Of a stretch of DNA of 64,000 nucleotides, positions 21,122 to 31,668 are shown piece after piece. The DNA lies in contig OZ316894.1 in assembly GCA_973895155.1 (NCBI GenBank), forward strand, positions 13,392,001-13,456,000. Reading direction: 5' to 3'. A program made the translations under genes and the position numbers. Numbering within the stretch: position 1 is the first letter of the stretch; every line of letters starts with the position of its first letter. The stretch comes from Marsupella aquatica. Lineage: Eukaryota > Marchantiophyta. The notes beneath the pieces were generated by a model. It worked only from the letters and a program-made list of their open reading frames with translations, had not been told where the DNA came from and made no database searches.

Positions 21122-23960
21122 AAAGAGTGGATCGGTGGAGTGCTTGTTCCTTAGCTCCTTGTGAAGGGGAAAACACGATGGATAATGGAGAGGATGAGCC
21201 ACTCAAATGTGCGGAGTCTAACTTGGGAAGGGACAAGCTGGAGAAGGAATTGGAAAGGCAGTACTCGTCTATGGTCGTGCTTGTATACTTGAGTACCAAA
21301 TACAAGATGGTCGACAAGAAGGTGAGGCCGGCGGCGATACCTTTGCCGGACGATGCGATGGAGGTTATAGATCGAGCGAGATTGGAACCTAGGCTGAGGC
21401 CAACTGATCGGATAGGGCATAAGTTTACTCAAGAGAGTTTGGCAAAGCTTAAGATTGGTTCGGATGGGTTACTTACGGAGGTGGAGCAAGTGGCATTTCA
21501 AAAGATGATAATGGAGCATGGCAAGGCATTCTCGTTTTTGATTGAGGAGATTGGTTGTGCGGATCCGAGATGGTCATCTTTACTGTCCCTCATGTTCCGT
21601 GGGATCTGAAACCGATTTCGGTTCCACGGGCTTTGGCTCCGAAGCTTGCGGAACTACTTAAGGAGAAGCTGAGTGCTAGGATTCTCGAGAGGTCTGATGC
21701 TCCCTACTCGAACAGATGGTTTACAATGAGAAAGAAAAATGGAAGCTTGAGGTTCATTCAGGATATGCAACCTCCGAACAAGGTGACCATCAGGAATGTG
21801 GGAGTTGGGCCACTCGTGGATGAGTTTGCGGAGGAGTTCGCTGGGAGGGCGATCTACTCCATGGGTGATTTGTTTTTGGGTTACAACCAGTTCCAATTGG
21901 TGCAAGAGAGCCGAGACATTACGACTATAAGGACCCCGTTGGGCCTCTTGAGGATGTGCACTCTTCCTCAAGGGGCGACAAACTCAGTAGCGCACATGCA
22001 AAATGCGATGAGTAAAATCTTGGAGCCGTTCATTCCGGAAAAAGCGAGACCGTTCATTGATGATGTCCCAATAAAGGGGTGCTTGGCTGAAGGGAAGGAT
22101 GAGACCTTGAGGAGTGATGGGATCCGACAGTTTGTGTGGGATCACATTGCTGATGTTAAGGCGGTTCTTGAGAAGCTGATTGATGTGGGAGTTACTCTTT
22201 CGGGGGAGAAGTCTGAATTCAGGATGAAAGAGGTGAAAGTTGTTGGGAAAATGTGCGGGTCTTATGGAAGGAAGTCGAACATGGACAAGGTGAGAGCTAT
22301 TAGCAAGATGAAGGATTGCAAATCGGTGCCGGAAGTTTGGAGGTTTCTGGGTGCTTGTGACTTTTACAAGATCTGGATCCCTCACTTCTCGCACCTGGCG
22401 GACCCGCTCTATGAGCTGTTCAGGAAAAAGGTTAAGTGGAGATGGCTACCCGAGCATAGTGAAGCAATGGCTAAGCTTAAGAGCGCTCTCATGAGCCCGC
22501 AAGTTCTCCGAGTTGCGGACTATGAGAGCGGGCAACCACTGATCATGATTGTTGATAGAAGTCCATTTGCAGCTAGGTGGGCTGTTGGGCAAGATGGCGA
22601 GAATGGGGAAAGGTATGCGATCAGATTTGGGGAAAAAAATTTTACGGAAAGGCAAAGGAGATATGCCCAAGTTAAGAGGGAGCTTTGGGGTGCCAAAGTG
22701 GCACTCCATCAGGAGAGGAACTATTTGATTGGGGCGCCGGTGGTGGTTGAGACTGATTGCCAATCGCTGTTGGGGATGATTGCGAATTGTGACACGCCTG
22801 ACATAGCGATGCTCAGGTGGATCACTTTCATTCGGATGTTCAACCCTGAGCTAAGTCACATTGCGGGAAAGGACAATCCGGTTGCCGACATGCTATCAAG
22901 GGCGAGATTTGGAAATGAGGTAGCAACAAGAGTTGGCAAGGTGACCGGAACCGAAAGTGTTGGAAGTCTAGAGTTCAAGGAAGAACTCTATTTGGGAGAG
23001 TTGCTGGATATCGGGCGTTACATTAGCACTTTGGAGAAGCAACCAGAGTGGAGTTACCAAGAGTTTGTCAAGATCCGGAAGAGATCTTACAAGTTCCTAT
23101 TGAGGGAGGGCTACTTGTGGCGAAGGCATAAGGACCCAAGTCAGTTGTTGCAGAGGGTTGTGGATACTAAGGATGAGAAAGACCGAATTCTCAAAGAGTG
23201 CCATGATGCTGACATGGCTGGGCATTTGACTTACGAGAGGGTTCGGAAGCTGTACTGGTGGCCAGGTTTATACTTGGCCATCCGAGACTATGTCGAGACT
23301 TGCGAGATTTTCCAGTTTTACTCGAGGATCCGACATAGGGATGGATTGGTTCCGACTTACCCCGTGGCTCTACACTTTCAATGGGCTGTTGATGTGATGT
23401 ACATGCCAAGAGAGAGCAATGGGGCGAGATACTTGGTTTTGGCGAGAGAAGACTTGTCTTCTTATGTGGAAGGGAGAGCGTTGGTTTCAAACACTACTGC
23501 TGCGGTTTGCCAATTCATACTTGAGGATATCATTGCAAGGCATGGATGCTTTACAAGGATCAGAGCTGATAGGGGGGAGCTCAGCTCCAAGGAAGCGCAA
23601 GAGTTTTTCGACCAATACCGCATCAAACTGAAGCTGACTTCGAGTTACAATCCGGAAGGCAATGGGAAATCTGAAAGGGGGCATATTCAGATTGTGAGCG
23701 CTTTGGCTAAGGCTTGTGATGGGGACTTGGGCAGGTGGTCGAGTCTCTTTCCACTTGCTTTGTTAGCGGATCGGATGACTTGTAGCTCAGTGACCGGATA
23801 TGTTCCGGTTGAGCTACTTACTGGGCACTTGCCGATGATGCTGCTCGAGGAAGATGTTTGCAGCTGGCGACTGATTGGTTGGAAAGATGAAGTTTTGAGA
23901 GAGGAGTACGTTGCTGGCTCAAAGGATCGAACACTTCAACTTGTTACCTGCGAAGATTGA
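21115..23960 (+). CDS. Pol: reverse transcriptase, RNase H and integrase
   Basis: Two overlapping frames join near 21555-21609. RT: SNRWFTMRKKNGSLRF (about 21710), SMGDLFLGYNQF as motif A (about 21870), LPQGATNS as motif B (about 21970), FIDD as the catalytic YxDD variant (about 22055). RNase H: MIVDRSPFAARWAVG (about 22550), ELWGAKVALHQERN, and TDCQSLLGM. Integrase: an HHCC-type finger around DMAGHLTYERVRKLYWWPG (about 23210) whose last Cys is lost (CEIFQF). The catalytic residues are Asp in WAVDVMYMP, Asp in RADRGEL and Glu in GNGKSERGH. The 801-codon second frame has no internal stop. The ADRGEL form is unusual; I have the impression that fungal and non-seed-plant elements have similar integrases, but could not check. 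Confidence 0.85.
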
Positions 23961-24465
23961 GGTGGCTCGGAAGCAATTGAAGATGGCGAGGTTAAGGAAC
24001 AAGGGCAGGTTCGACAAGACTCATCGGTTGAGGCCTGTCTTGGTTAAGGAAGGGGATTGGGTTCTGGTTTACGAAAGTAAGTTGGACGAGCAACACTTGA
24101 GCCAAAACAAGTTTGCTCGGAGGTGGCAAGGTCTGTATGTGGTGGTTGCTATTCATGCGAATGCGACCTACACTATTCGGGAGTTGGATGGAATAGTTCA
24201 CCAAGTACCTTACACAGGGAAAAGGGTGAAGATCTTCAAGAGGAGGACCGAGAAGGGAATGGACTCAAGTTCTGACTTGAGTGAATTTGAAGACAAGGCA
24301 CTGGTCCAGGCGCATCCGTTGGACTTGAGTTTTGAAAGTGGCTTGACGGGGTCTGATTCAGATGAGTTGGACTTCGAGTTTCTGGAAAGTGGAGTGCCTA
24401 AGGCCGAGTCTGAAGGCTTTGGGTTGAGTTTCTTGAGGAGGAAGTGGTCCAGGCGCATGGCTTGA
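23911..24465 (+). CDS. Integrase C-terminal region in a shifted frame
   Basis: This frame overlaps the end of pol by 50 bases and continues it after a frameshift between 23911 and 23960. It reads KGRFDKTHRLRPVLVKEGDW followed by FARRWQGLYVV, the usual integrase C-terminal fold with a GPY/F-like position. The rest is an acidic, Ser-rich tail with no chromodomain I can see. Confidence 0.65.
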   Translation: MLAQRIEHFNLLPAKIEVARKQLKMARLRNKGRFDKTHRLRPVLVKEGDWVLVYESKLDEQHLSQNKFARRWQGLYVVVAIHANATYTIRELDGIVHQVPYTGKRVKIFKRRTEKGMDSSSDLSEFEDKALVQAHPLDLSFESGLTGSDSDELDFEFLESGVPKAESEGFGLSFLRRKWSRRMA

Positions 24466-25271
24466 GTTCGGACTCAGACTTAAAGGAAATCTGATGGATT
24501 GGAGCAGACCGGAGGCTGCTCAGGTTTACTGGGGGAGGATGTCGTGCTGAAAGATTTTGGCTCAGGAATGACTTTTATAGGGGATGATGGGCGAGGCCTC
24601 CTAGTTGGGTTGCGTGCATGCTGACTCGGAGGGGCTGCTTGGTTGGATGGATTGAGGTTTGGTGATTGGGTGACTCGTCGTCACCAGGTTTGGTGTTTGG
24701 GTGAGTCACCAGGCTTGGAGTTTGGATGAGCCTTGCTGATGACAGTTGGTTCAGGTTGGATGGTTGGGTTTCCGATGCTACTTAAGACTTGAGCCTTGGC
24801 TCATTGAGGTTGGCGGTTGTCTATTGAGATCTGTTGAGTTTCGTTCTGTGAGTTCCGCTCCGTTCTGCGGAACTCGACTGTTGTGCGGCGGTTTTGGAGT
24901 TCTGGGCGAGTGTTGGATCCAGGTAAGGAGTTTTTGATCCAGGCGGGGATTTCTCAAGTTTGGAGCCTCGTCGATCCAAGCAGGGATTTCTCAAGTTTGG
25001 AGCCTTGTTGGTCCAGGCCCGAGTTTTGTGAGAGCTGTTTTAGACTAGTGGAGTAGCTAGTCAAGTTTTGGTTTTGTGAGCTAAGGAGGAGAGTTTTTCC
25101 GTCAGATTTTTGAGTAGATAGTCACTCAAGGAGTTCAGCTCGACAAGTTAGAAGTAGCGGCCCACCGTAGGGCCAGCTACCAGACTCTTGCGGGCAAGCT
25201 TACTCAAGGGCACCCATTGTAACCTTTGTGAGAAAAGTAAAAAAATAATAAAGGAGTGAGAGTTCGCTCCA
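24466..25271 (+). other. 3' region of the gypsy-like element (possible 3' LTR from 24540)
   Basis: A purine tract (ACTGGGGGAGGA, 24528-24539) is directly followed by TGTCGTGC at 24540, the layout of polypurine tract and LTR start. The remaining 730 bp has short tandem repeats: GGTTTGGTG(A/T)TTGGGTGA near 24655-24730, and a unit of about 45 bp with GGATTTCTCAAGTTTGGAG at 24940-25010. An AATAATAAA stretch near 25245 could be a polyadenylation signal. No matching long LTR was found on the 5' side. Confidence 0.5.
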
Positions 25272-25278
25272 AAAAGTG

Positions 25279-25879
25279 CTTGTTGCCTGTCCCAATCGCA
25301 GCCAGAAACGCGCAGTTTGCCCAAGGAGCCCCTAACTTTAAGTCCTCGTGACAACGACAGATGCTCGGGATTTGGAATCTCTAAACAGTGCGGGAGGTTC
25401 CTAGCCAGGATGCTCGGGCCGCATCCTGTTCTTGACCTACTTTGATTCATTCTACTGGATGAGGGAGATTTGATGACAAAATACAGAGTTGGTATGGTCT
25501 CAAACCTTCTGGAATGGAGAGAGATGGATTTACAAGGTGGGACTCTCAGTGTTCGCGAGATAATCGCGAGATGGATGTGCTGGAAGATAGGATGGATGAG
25601 CCTACTTTGGAAAAATTTTAGGATGACATTGGTGACCGCTGCGAGCTTGAGCCTAGAAGTACAGGGGACAATTGCTACAAGGGATCGGTCCACAAGGAGG
25701 CTGAACTGGTTCAGCGAATGGTTGGCGCTGCAAAAGAGAAAGAGATTGCTGCTTGTATCCCAATTCTTAGAAGGATCTGAGATCTTTCTATTCAAGAATG
25801 GCCCTCAAAGCTGCATACCAAAATTCAGTGGTCGCTGGAGGAGGCAACAGAGACCGTAACGGAACTTTTCAATTGCACA
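25279..25879 (+). other. LINE sequence upstream of ORF1 domain
   Basis: No recognisable domain. Several short frames on both strands lack support. It lies between the gypsy-like insertion and the first recognisable ORF1 domain. Confidence 0.35.
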
Positions 25880-27246
25880 ATGATGTGCTATTTCACAGAC
25901 AGAGCCCCCATGCTTCCGACCTTCAAATTATGGGTGAACAAGACATTTGTGAATGAAATGAATTGGCTGGTTTCCCAAGTTAAATTTGTGGGGAAAAGTT
26001 TCTACATGGTCACTTTCAGAGACCCTGCACATAGAGACTTTGCTTTGGTTGGCGCCCCGTGGTTCCTAGATAGGAAGTTTGTATTCACCTTCCCCTTGGA
26101 TCCGTCTTTTGACATCAGGAGCAAATCCTATACAATGTTGCCAGTTTGGATTGAAATTCCTTTTAGAGCCCTAATCTTGGAGCCCTGCCGGAGGAAGCTG
26201 GCTGCTTCCTTGGGAGACATACTACATTATATCCAGGGTGATGACCTCAGCTCTTACCCACATGATCAAGCTTGTGTGCTTTGGGACACACATAGAGAAG
26301 TGCCACAGAGTGTGGAAGTGGAGATTCAGGATGGTCTGTCAATTTGGCAACCGGTGACATTCAAAAATATCCCATTCCATTGTTTCAAATGCGGTAAAAA
26401 GGGGCATTTGGCTCGAGAGTGCAGGGCAGCAGAAGATTATGAGCCAGTGGGCCCCCTGTATCTACAACGGACAACATCCCCGTTGCTGTGAATACTGAAG
26501 TTCCTCTTGCTGAGGCTGAAACTCCTCGAGACTTGCCCCCGACTGTTATTCCTACGATGGCTATAACAGTGGCCCCGACAATGATAAATCAGGATGTGCC
26601 CCCGCCCATTATTTCTGTTGAGACTGTCGATGTCGTAAAGGAGGCCCCAATTATTCTACTCCCACTAGGTTACACACTTCCGGCTGTGGAAATAAGGGAA
26701 CAACCAATACTGTTTGGGTAGGTGACAGTGGATGAGGTGAACCCACATCTGGTAACACTGACAGAGAATGGGGAACGACGGGGGAAGTGGATCACCCTGG
26801 GGAACACACGACATTAGTTCTTTCACTTCGGGACAAAATCCCTCGGGTCATATAGGATTTGCAAGCAATGGTCCTCCCACTGGTTACTACTACCACGGAG
26901 GGGAGCAATGTAATTGTGAATGAAATGGTGACTAAGGATCCAATTACTATCACAGAAGCAGGTGAACCGGCCCTTACCTTGGAGGATGGTGACAGAGAAC
27001 CTATCTCGGCTTCTGAACCACCTTCAGATATGGAGTTGTCTGAATTTGAGGGGTTTATCGCACGAACGGAACTTACGAGAGAGCGTACCCGGAAGTTGGC
27101 GAAAAGATCTCCCCCTGAAGACAAAAAGAAAGAAAAGGGGAAAAAAGGCAAGGAACCATCGTTCCTTACACTTTGTTTCTGTTGCAAAGGTGCAGGATGC
27201 TGAAGGATGGTCTACCCCGGAGAAGAAACTGAAAGGTGATCCGTGA
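25880..27246 (+). pseudogene. LINE ORF1: DUF4283-like domain with CCHC zinc knuckle
   Basis: The frame 25880-26491 reads as the nucleic-acid-binding ORF1 of plant L1 elements: FVGKSFYMVTFRDPAHRDFA, then GAPWFLDRKFVFTF and PVWIEIPF, then a complete CCHC knuckle, CFKCGKKGHLAREC (about 26385). It stops at 26491. Further frames (26488-26721 and 26859-27246) carry a Pro- and Glu-rich stretch and a Lys-rich end, which fit the variable ORF1 C-terminus after frame changes. ORF1 proteins bind LINE RNA. The true start was not found. Confidence 0.7.
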
Positions 27247-27449
27247 AGGAGCTCAGAGGGAGCTACGGCTCTACTGACGGTCAAAACGCAGGCACAAGGG
27301 AAATTATCACTGTTAATTAATGAAAAGAAACTTGTGGATCCAGAGATGAATTGTCCTGGGGCTGACCTGGGCACCCCGCTCTGAGGTGGGGTGCGAATAG
27401 GGGCTCCACCTTGAGAGGTAGTGAGTTGGAGTGGTAAAGTTGACTTCTA

Positions 27450-28412
27450 ATGAAGACTTTACAATATGCTTCATGGAATGTGTGTGGACTTTGCAGCCCT
27501 GACCGCAAGAATGTGGTGGTTAAGTGGGTCTCAACGTTGCGGCCGCCTATTGATTTTTTGGCTTTACAGGAAATAAAAGCTGAGGCTTTTAGGCTTGACA
27601 TTGCCCTTAAAGCAATTCTTCCATCCTTTCAATACTTCTATTCGCCTCCGGATGAGGGCAGAGGAGGCACAGCTCTTTTGATTCACCCGTCTTTTGTAGT
27701 GCTGGCATCTGGAATTCTTGATAGGGGTCGGGAAATTTGGACGAAGATACAATCAGAGGAAGGAAACTTTGGACTTATCAGTATCTATGCTCCCAACTCG
27801 ATTAGTGAACGTGTCTTGCTGTGGAACGAACTGCTGCACACATTGCCCCAGGAGAAATGGATAATTGTTGGAGATTTTAATATGATGGAGCAACAGGATG
27901 ACTCCTCCGGTTCATCTCCCAGAATTAGGGGTTGGGAACTTGATACTTGGCGATTACTGAAACTACGCTTTGACTTACAGGATGCCAAGGGCATTATGGG
28001 ACACATCACTGGCTCTAACTTTACATGGAGAAGGGTCAGAAATGGAAGACTGATACAGTCCCAGCTAGACAAATTCTATCTAAGCGAAAAGGGTCAATGG
28101 TTAGAAGAGGTGATAGAGTTGAGGCACGATGGTTCATCTGCTCTGTCTGATCACGATCCGATCATCCTCACATTTAGGATAACACCGAGACATTCAATGC
28201 CTACCGACGTTTGCAGAGCTACGTACTTCAAAGCAAACCCAGCTATTCTCAGGAAAAGAGAAAACATTGAAGCTCTCGTAGAAGCATGGGGCGCAAGAGA
28301 AGGAGGATCAGTGGACCCTCATCTGAGATTTGCAGATGCTATGCAAAGGGTTAGACGGTGCTACATGGAGCTACAATATTCCCCTGTACCTTGGGAAGAA
28401 GAGATGCATTGA
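27450..28412 (+). CDS. LINE ORF2 N-terminus: APE-type endonuclease
   Basis: ATG 27450 starts ORF2. Catalytic motifs are all present: WNVCG with Asn10, LQEIKAE with Glu41, IYAPNS, VGDFNMM, and SDHDPI at the end of the domain. This enzyme nicks target DNA to prime reverse transcription. The frame has no internal stop for 320 codons and ends with TGA at 28410. The RT follows after this stop in other frames, so ORF2 is broken here. Confidence 0.85.
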   Translation: MKTLQYASWNVCGLCSPDRKNVVVKWVSTLRPPIDFLALQEIKAEAFRLDIALKAILPSFQYFYSPPDEGRGGTALLIHPSFVVLASGILDRGREIWTKIQSEEGNFGLISIYAPNSISERVLLWNELLHTLPQEKWIIVGDFNMMEQQDDSSGSSPRIRGWELDTWRLLKLRFDLQDAKGIMGHITGSNFTWRRVRNGRLIQSQLDKFYLSEKGQWLEEVIELRHDGSSALSDHDPIILTFRITPRHSMPTDVCRATYFKANPAILRKRENIEALVEAWGAREGGSVDPHLRFADAMQRVRRCYMELQYSPVPWEEEMH

Positions 28413-28433
28413 CTAAGGGCTAAACTCTGTCAT

Positions 28434-30501
28434 TTGAAAATGGCAATTATGGATGAATACACTGAAGATATGATTCTCGACTTTACTAACACTAAACAGG
28501 GTGTCAGAGAAATGGAGATGGAAGAAGCACTCCATCATCGGAGGCTCGCTAGAATAAACTGGCTTGGACAGGGCGATGAACCCTTGAAATTCTTTTTTGC
28601 AATGGTAAAAGCAAAATGTGATAGAGAAAATATGGAATATCTTATAGGGGAGGACGGAGAAGAGATTACGAAAGAGAATCTGGTGATAAAAGAAGTGCAG
28701 CGACACTGTGAAAAGCTCTACACTCCAATGTTTGCTCCGAATGTGATGCGCAGAGAGATGTTGGAGGCTAGAAGGAAGCTATGTTAGCACACTCACTTTG
28801 CTCTTTCCGCTTCTGAGCTTCATAGACTAGAGAGGCTTCCTACTATGCAAGAACTGCATGATACACTACTTTCCCTTCCTAGCAACAAGGCCCCTGGGAT
28901 TGATGGCATCACTGTTGAGGTACTATGGAGCTGTTGGGACTTCATGAAGGATGGATTCTATGAGATGACATGTGAATTTTGGCGGTCAGGGCACATGGCT
29001 TTTGGGATCAAGGATGGAGTAATTCGCTTTATCCCAAAGAAGACGGATAAAAGAAGACTAGGGGATTGGAGAGGGCTCACGATGCTGACAACCACTTATA
29101 AGATCATGGCAAAGCTTCTTGCCTTGAGGCTGAAGATTCATCTACCAAAAATGATTAGTCCACAGCAAACAGGCTTCATACCCGGAAGGCACATATTAGA
29201 AAACATCTCCCTTACCTGGCTTCCTAGTGACTGGATTAACCTCACACAAACTCCTACTCTATTCCTGCAACTGGATTTCGAAAAAGCATTTGACAGGGTG
29301 GACCACTCCTACATCTGGGAAACCATGAATTTGCTAGGAATAGGATCCCACTTTATCTTTCTAGTTCGATCTCTATTGAGCAATGGATGTTCCAAAGCGC
29401 TGGTGAATGGTTTGTGGATAGAAGATATCAGGATGAGACGTGGAGTGAGGCAAGGATGCCCCCTCTCTCCTCTGCTATTTGCAATCTCTACTCAACCTTT
29501 CATGGATTTCTGTAATGCAGAGATAGCAGCTGGAAGGCTTAAGGGTCTGAGAATCAATTCATCTCTGACTATCTATTTGCTTCAGATTATTTGCGGATGA
29601 TTTAGGAATGTTTATTCCTGCCACTGCTATAGCTTTTGAACAAGCCAAAAATGCTATCCACTGCTACAAATGTGCTACTGGGACCAAATTGAATTTGAAA
29701 AAATCAATTATTATCCCCTTTGCTGTGGATGTGATCCCTGACTGGCTAAGAGACACTGGATGTAGAATCAGCGAAACTGGAGAGATACAAAAATATCTGG
29801 GTGCCCCCTTTGGGGTAGAAATTCTAGAGACACAACTACACAATTTCTGTCTCGATAAAATTAGTGCACGATTGTCATCCTGGTCGTCACAATTTCTATC
29901 CTTTACAACAAGGCTGCTGCTGATCAAACATGTTTTACAGGCAATTCCTATCTACCATATGATGTTTATTCGATCTTCTCAGGTACTAGCTAAGAAGTTG
30001 ACAAAACTTAATAGGACTTTCCTATGGGGAACTCAACCGCAAGGGGGAAGGAGGATCCCTCTGGTGGCGTGGGAGAAGCTGACAAGACCAAAGCTGGAAG
30101 GTGGACTTGGACTCAAGGATTTTCGGAGTCACTCTGACACTCTATTATGCAAATGGTTCACGGGTGCATTAGATGACCCTAGTTCTGAGTGGGCTCAAAT
30201 GTATGCTGAGAATCTCAGGCTAACCAAATGGCGCAACTACAAGACGGTGAGAAGAAGCTTGTACTCCTTGAGTGACAAATTACTATTGAGCACTCCTAGG
30301 CACTTTGGGAAACTTGTCTATACAGGGAAACTATGGAGTGCATGGGAGATGGCGAGAGAACATCTGATCTTCTGCCCAGGCAGGGGAGCGATACCTGGGC
30401 ATTGGGGCTTCGAAGACTTGGTAGGGAGTATGCAGAGGTTCTATGAATTACCTGAAGAATGCCTAATGGGAGCATTAGAGCTTTTGGTAGTTTGGGGATG
30501 A
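28434..30501 (+). pseudogene. LINE ORF2: reverse transcriptase, frameshifted at the active site
   Basis: The frame 28434-28787 holds the linker between endonuclease and RT. The frame 28845-29600 holds NKAPGIDGITVEVLW, IPKKTDKRRLGDWRGLTML, motif A LQLDFEKAFDRVDH and motif B RRGVRQGCPLSPLLFAI. Just before the catalytic FADD the frame shifts: FRLFADDLGMFIPA is read in the frame of 29608-30501, which then continues through the thumb (LSSWSSQFLSFTTRLLL) and RIPLVAWEKLTRPKLEGGL. A single frameshift near 29585 thus splits RT, in addition to the stop before 28845. Confidence 0.85.
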
Positions 30502-30770
30502 GAAAAGTGGAGGATCTGTGGTCTACTAGGAATCGGGACTGGAAAGACATCTCTGGAAGATTGCATAGGATGAGAGGACTTTCCTCTATTGGCAGATCTG
30601 AACTCAATGTATTACTTTATACAGTGTGTGATATGCTGCTATACTGTGGGGGGCCGGGAATCTGGTGTTGTTGCTTGACTGTGGAAATGGAATGATACTG
30701 AGACTGAAATGAGGAGATTTACCACAACAAATCTGAGGATGTATGAGATGCTATGACCTAAAGGCTCTGA

Positions 30771-31352
30771 TTGGGAAGGCTAAATCGTATATGGAATGTG
30801 ACACTGAATGAGCAGGAATGGAGCTCAGTCTGGAAGGGGTTGTGGTCTTCGAACCTCTCTACGCGAGCTAAGATCTTCATATGGCAAATTATTGCTCAGG
30901 GGCTTTTTTCTGGTGTTTGGGCCCTACGGATCGGGAAATCAAATGGATGCTGCACAATGTGCACCTCTAGGATAGAAACCTTACCACATTTATTTTGCCA
31001 CTGTAAGCATGCTATCAATGTCTGGACTGAGATGAAGAGATGGATGAGAGGAGAGCTTATCGGAAGCTTTACAAGCATTGTTGAACTGCTGTGCTCCATT
31101 CAGAGACGCTCACCTCTTCTATCACTGTGGGCCTTCATAATTTATCAGGTTTTGTGGCACTTGTGGAATGCTAGGAATGTACAAGTGTTCGAATTAACAC
31201 CTTGCCGCTCTTTTGATCCGATGCAAATCATTTCTGAATGCATGGATCACATCATGGCGTTGTCGGTGGGAGCTACCTCCCTCTCTTGTAAGAAACAGGA
31301 ACGGCTAAATATAGCTTTGAAGCTCCTAGAAACAGAACGCAGGGCACTTTAA
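30771..31352 (+). pseudogene. LINE ORF2 C-terminus: zf-RVT domain
   Basis: This frame reads as the zinc-binding tail of plant L1 ORF2: RAKIFIWQIIAQGLFSGVWA, then CCTMCTSRIETLPHLFCHC with the Cys/His spacing of zf-RVT. The stretch 30502-30770 links it to RT but is frame-broken. The terminator is at 31350. Confidence 0.75.
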
Positions 31353-31655
31353 GGGCACAAGTAAGAAGAATAGTGACTGTCAGAAGCTGAAATGGACCTG
31401 TGGACTAGACAGTGCTTTGCTGAGAAGTTCTTGGATCCTGAGAAAACCTTTGGGGTCACTCCCCTGCATGAGTATGTAGTAGACATTTAGGTGAACTTTA
31501 GGTGGTGAGCTTTTCATCTGCTTAAATAGGCCCTTGACTGGTCCACTCTGTTTTTCTTTCCCTTTGAGGATCTCTTTTGCCTGTGGGCCTGCTGATTCCC
31601 TCTCCGTGGGGTTCAAGCAGAATAAATGAAAATTAAATTTAAAAAAGAAAATAAA
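31353..31655 (+). other. LINE 3' UTR and A-rich tail
   Basis: Non-coding. It ends in AATAAATGAAAATTAAATTT and further A-runs to 31655, directly before the duplicated 13-mer. Confidence 0.6.
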
Positions 31656-31668
31656 AATGCTAGGGACG
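31656..31668 (+). repeat. Right copy of 13-bp target-site duplication of LINE
   Basis: AATGCTAGGGACG, identical to 17863-17875, adjoins the A-rich tail. Confidence 0.6.

Larger units (their letters stand above)
18528..25271 (+). mobile_element. Ty3/gypsy-like retrotransposon with Gag, PR, RT, RNase H and INT
   Basis: The pol domain order PR-RT-RH-INT is that of Ty3/gypsy. The unit begins TGTCGCAC and ends CA at 25271. AAAAG occurs directly outside both ends (18523-18527 and 25272-25276), within a shared 10-mer CCAAAAAGTG. An 8-bp inverted pair, TGTCGCAC at 18528 and GTGCGACA at 18615-18622, would bound a very short 5' LTR of 95 bp just before the primer-binding site. The 3' side starts TGTCGTGC at 24540 after a purine tract, but I cannot align a full LTR pair by eye. 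Nonsense codons and frame changes show the copy is dead. Confidence 0.65.
17876..31655 (+). mobile_element. L1-type LINE, split by a Ty3/gypsy-like insertion
   Basis: The outer limits are set by the 13-bp duplication and an A-rich 3' end (31612-31655). Without the insertion at about 18528-25271 the LINE would be about 7 kb, a normal length for plant L1 elements. In order: a 5' region, ORF1 with a DUF4283-like domain and a CCHC knuckle, an APE-type endonuclease, reverse transcriptase, and zf-RVT. Stops and a frameshift at the RT active site show it is defective. The nesting is an inference from flanks, not from alignment to an empty site. Confidence 0.6.

Noticed and set aside
24540-25271. Full-length 3' LTR paired with a 5' LTR before 18623
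   Set aside because: Apart from the TGTCG start, no alignable match was found in 17876-18622, so an LTR pair is not claimed.
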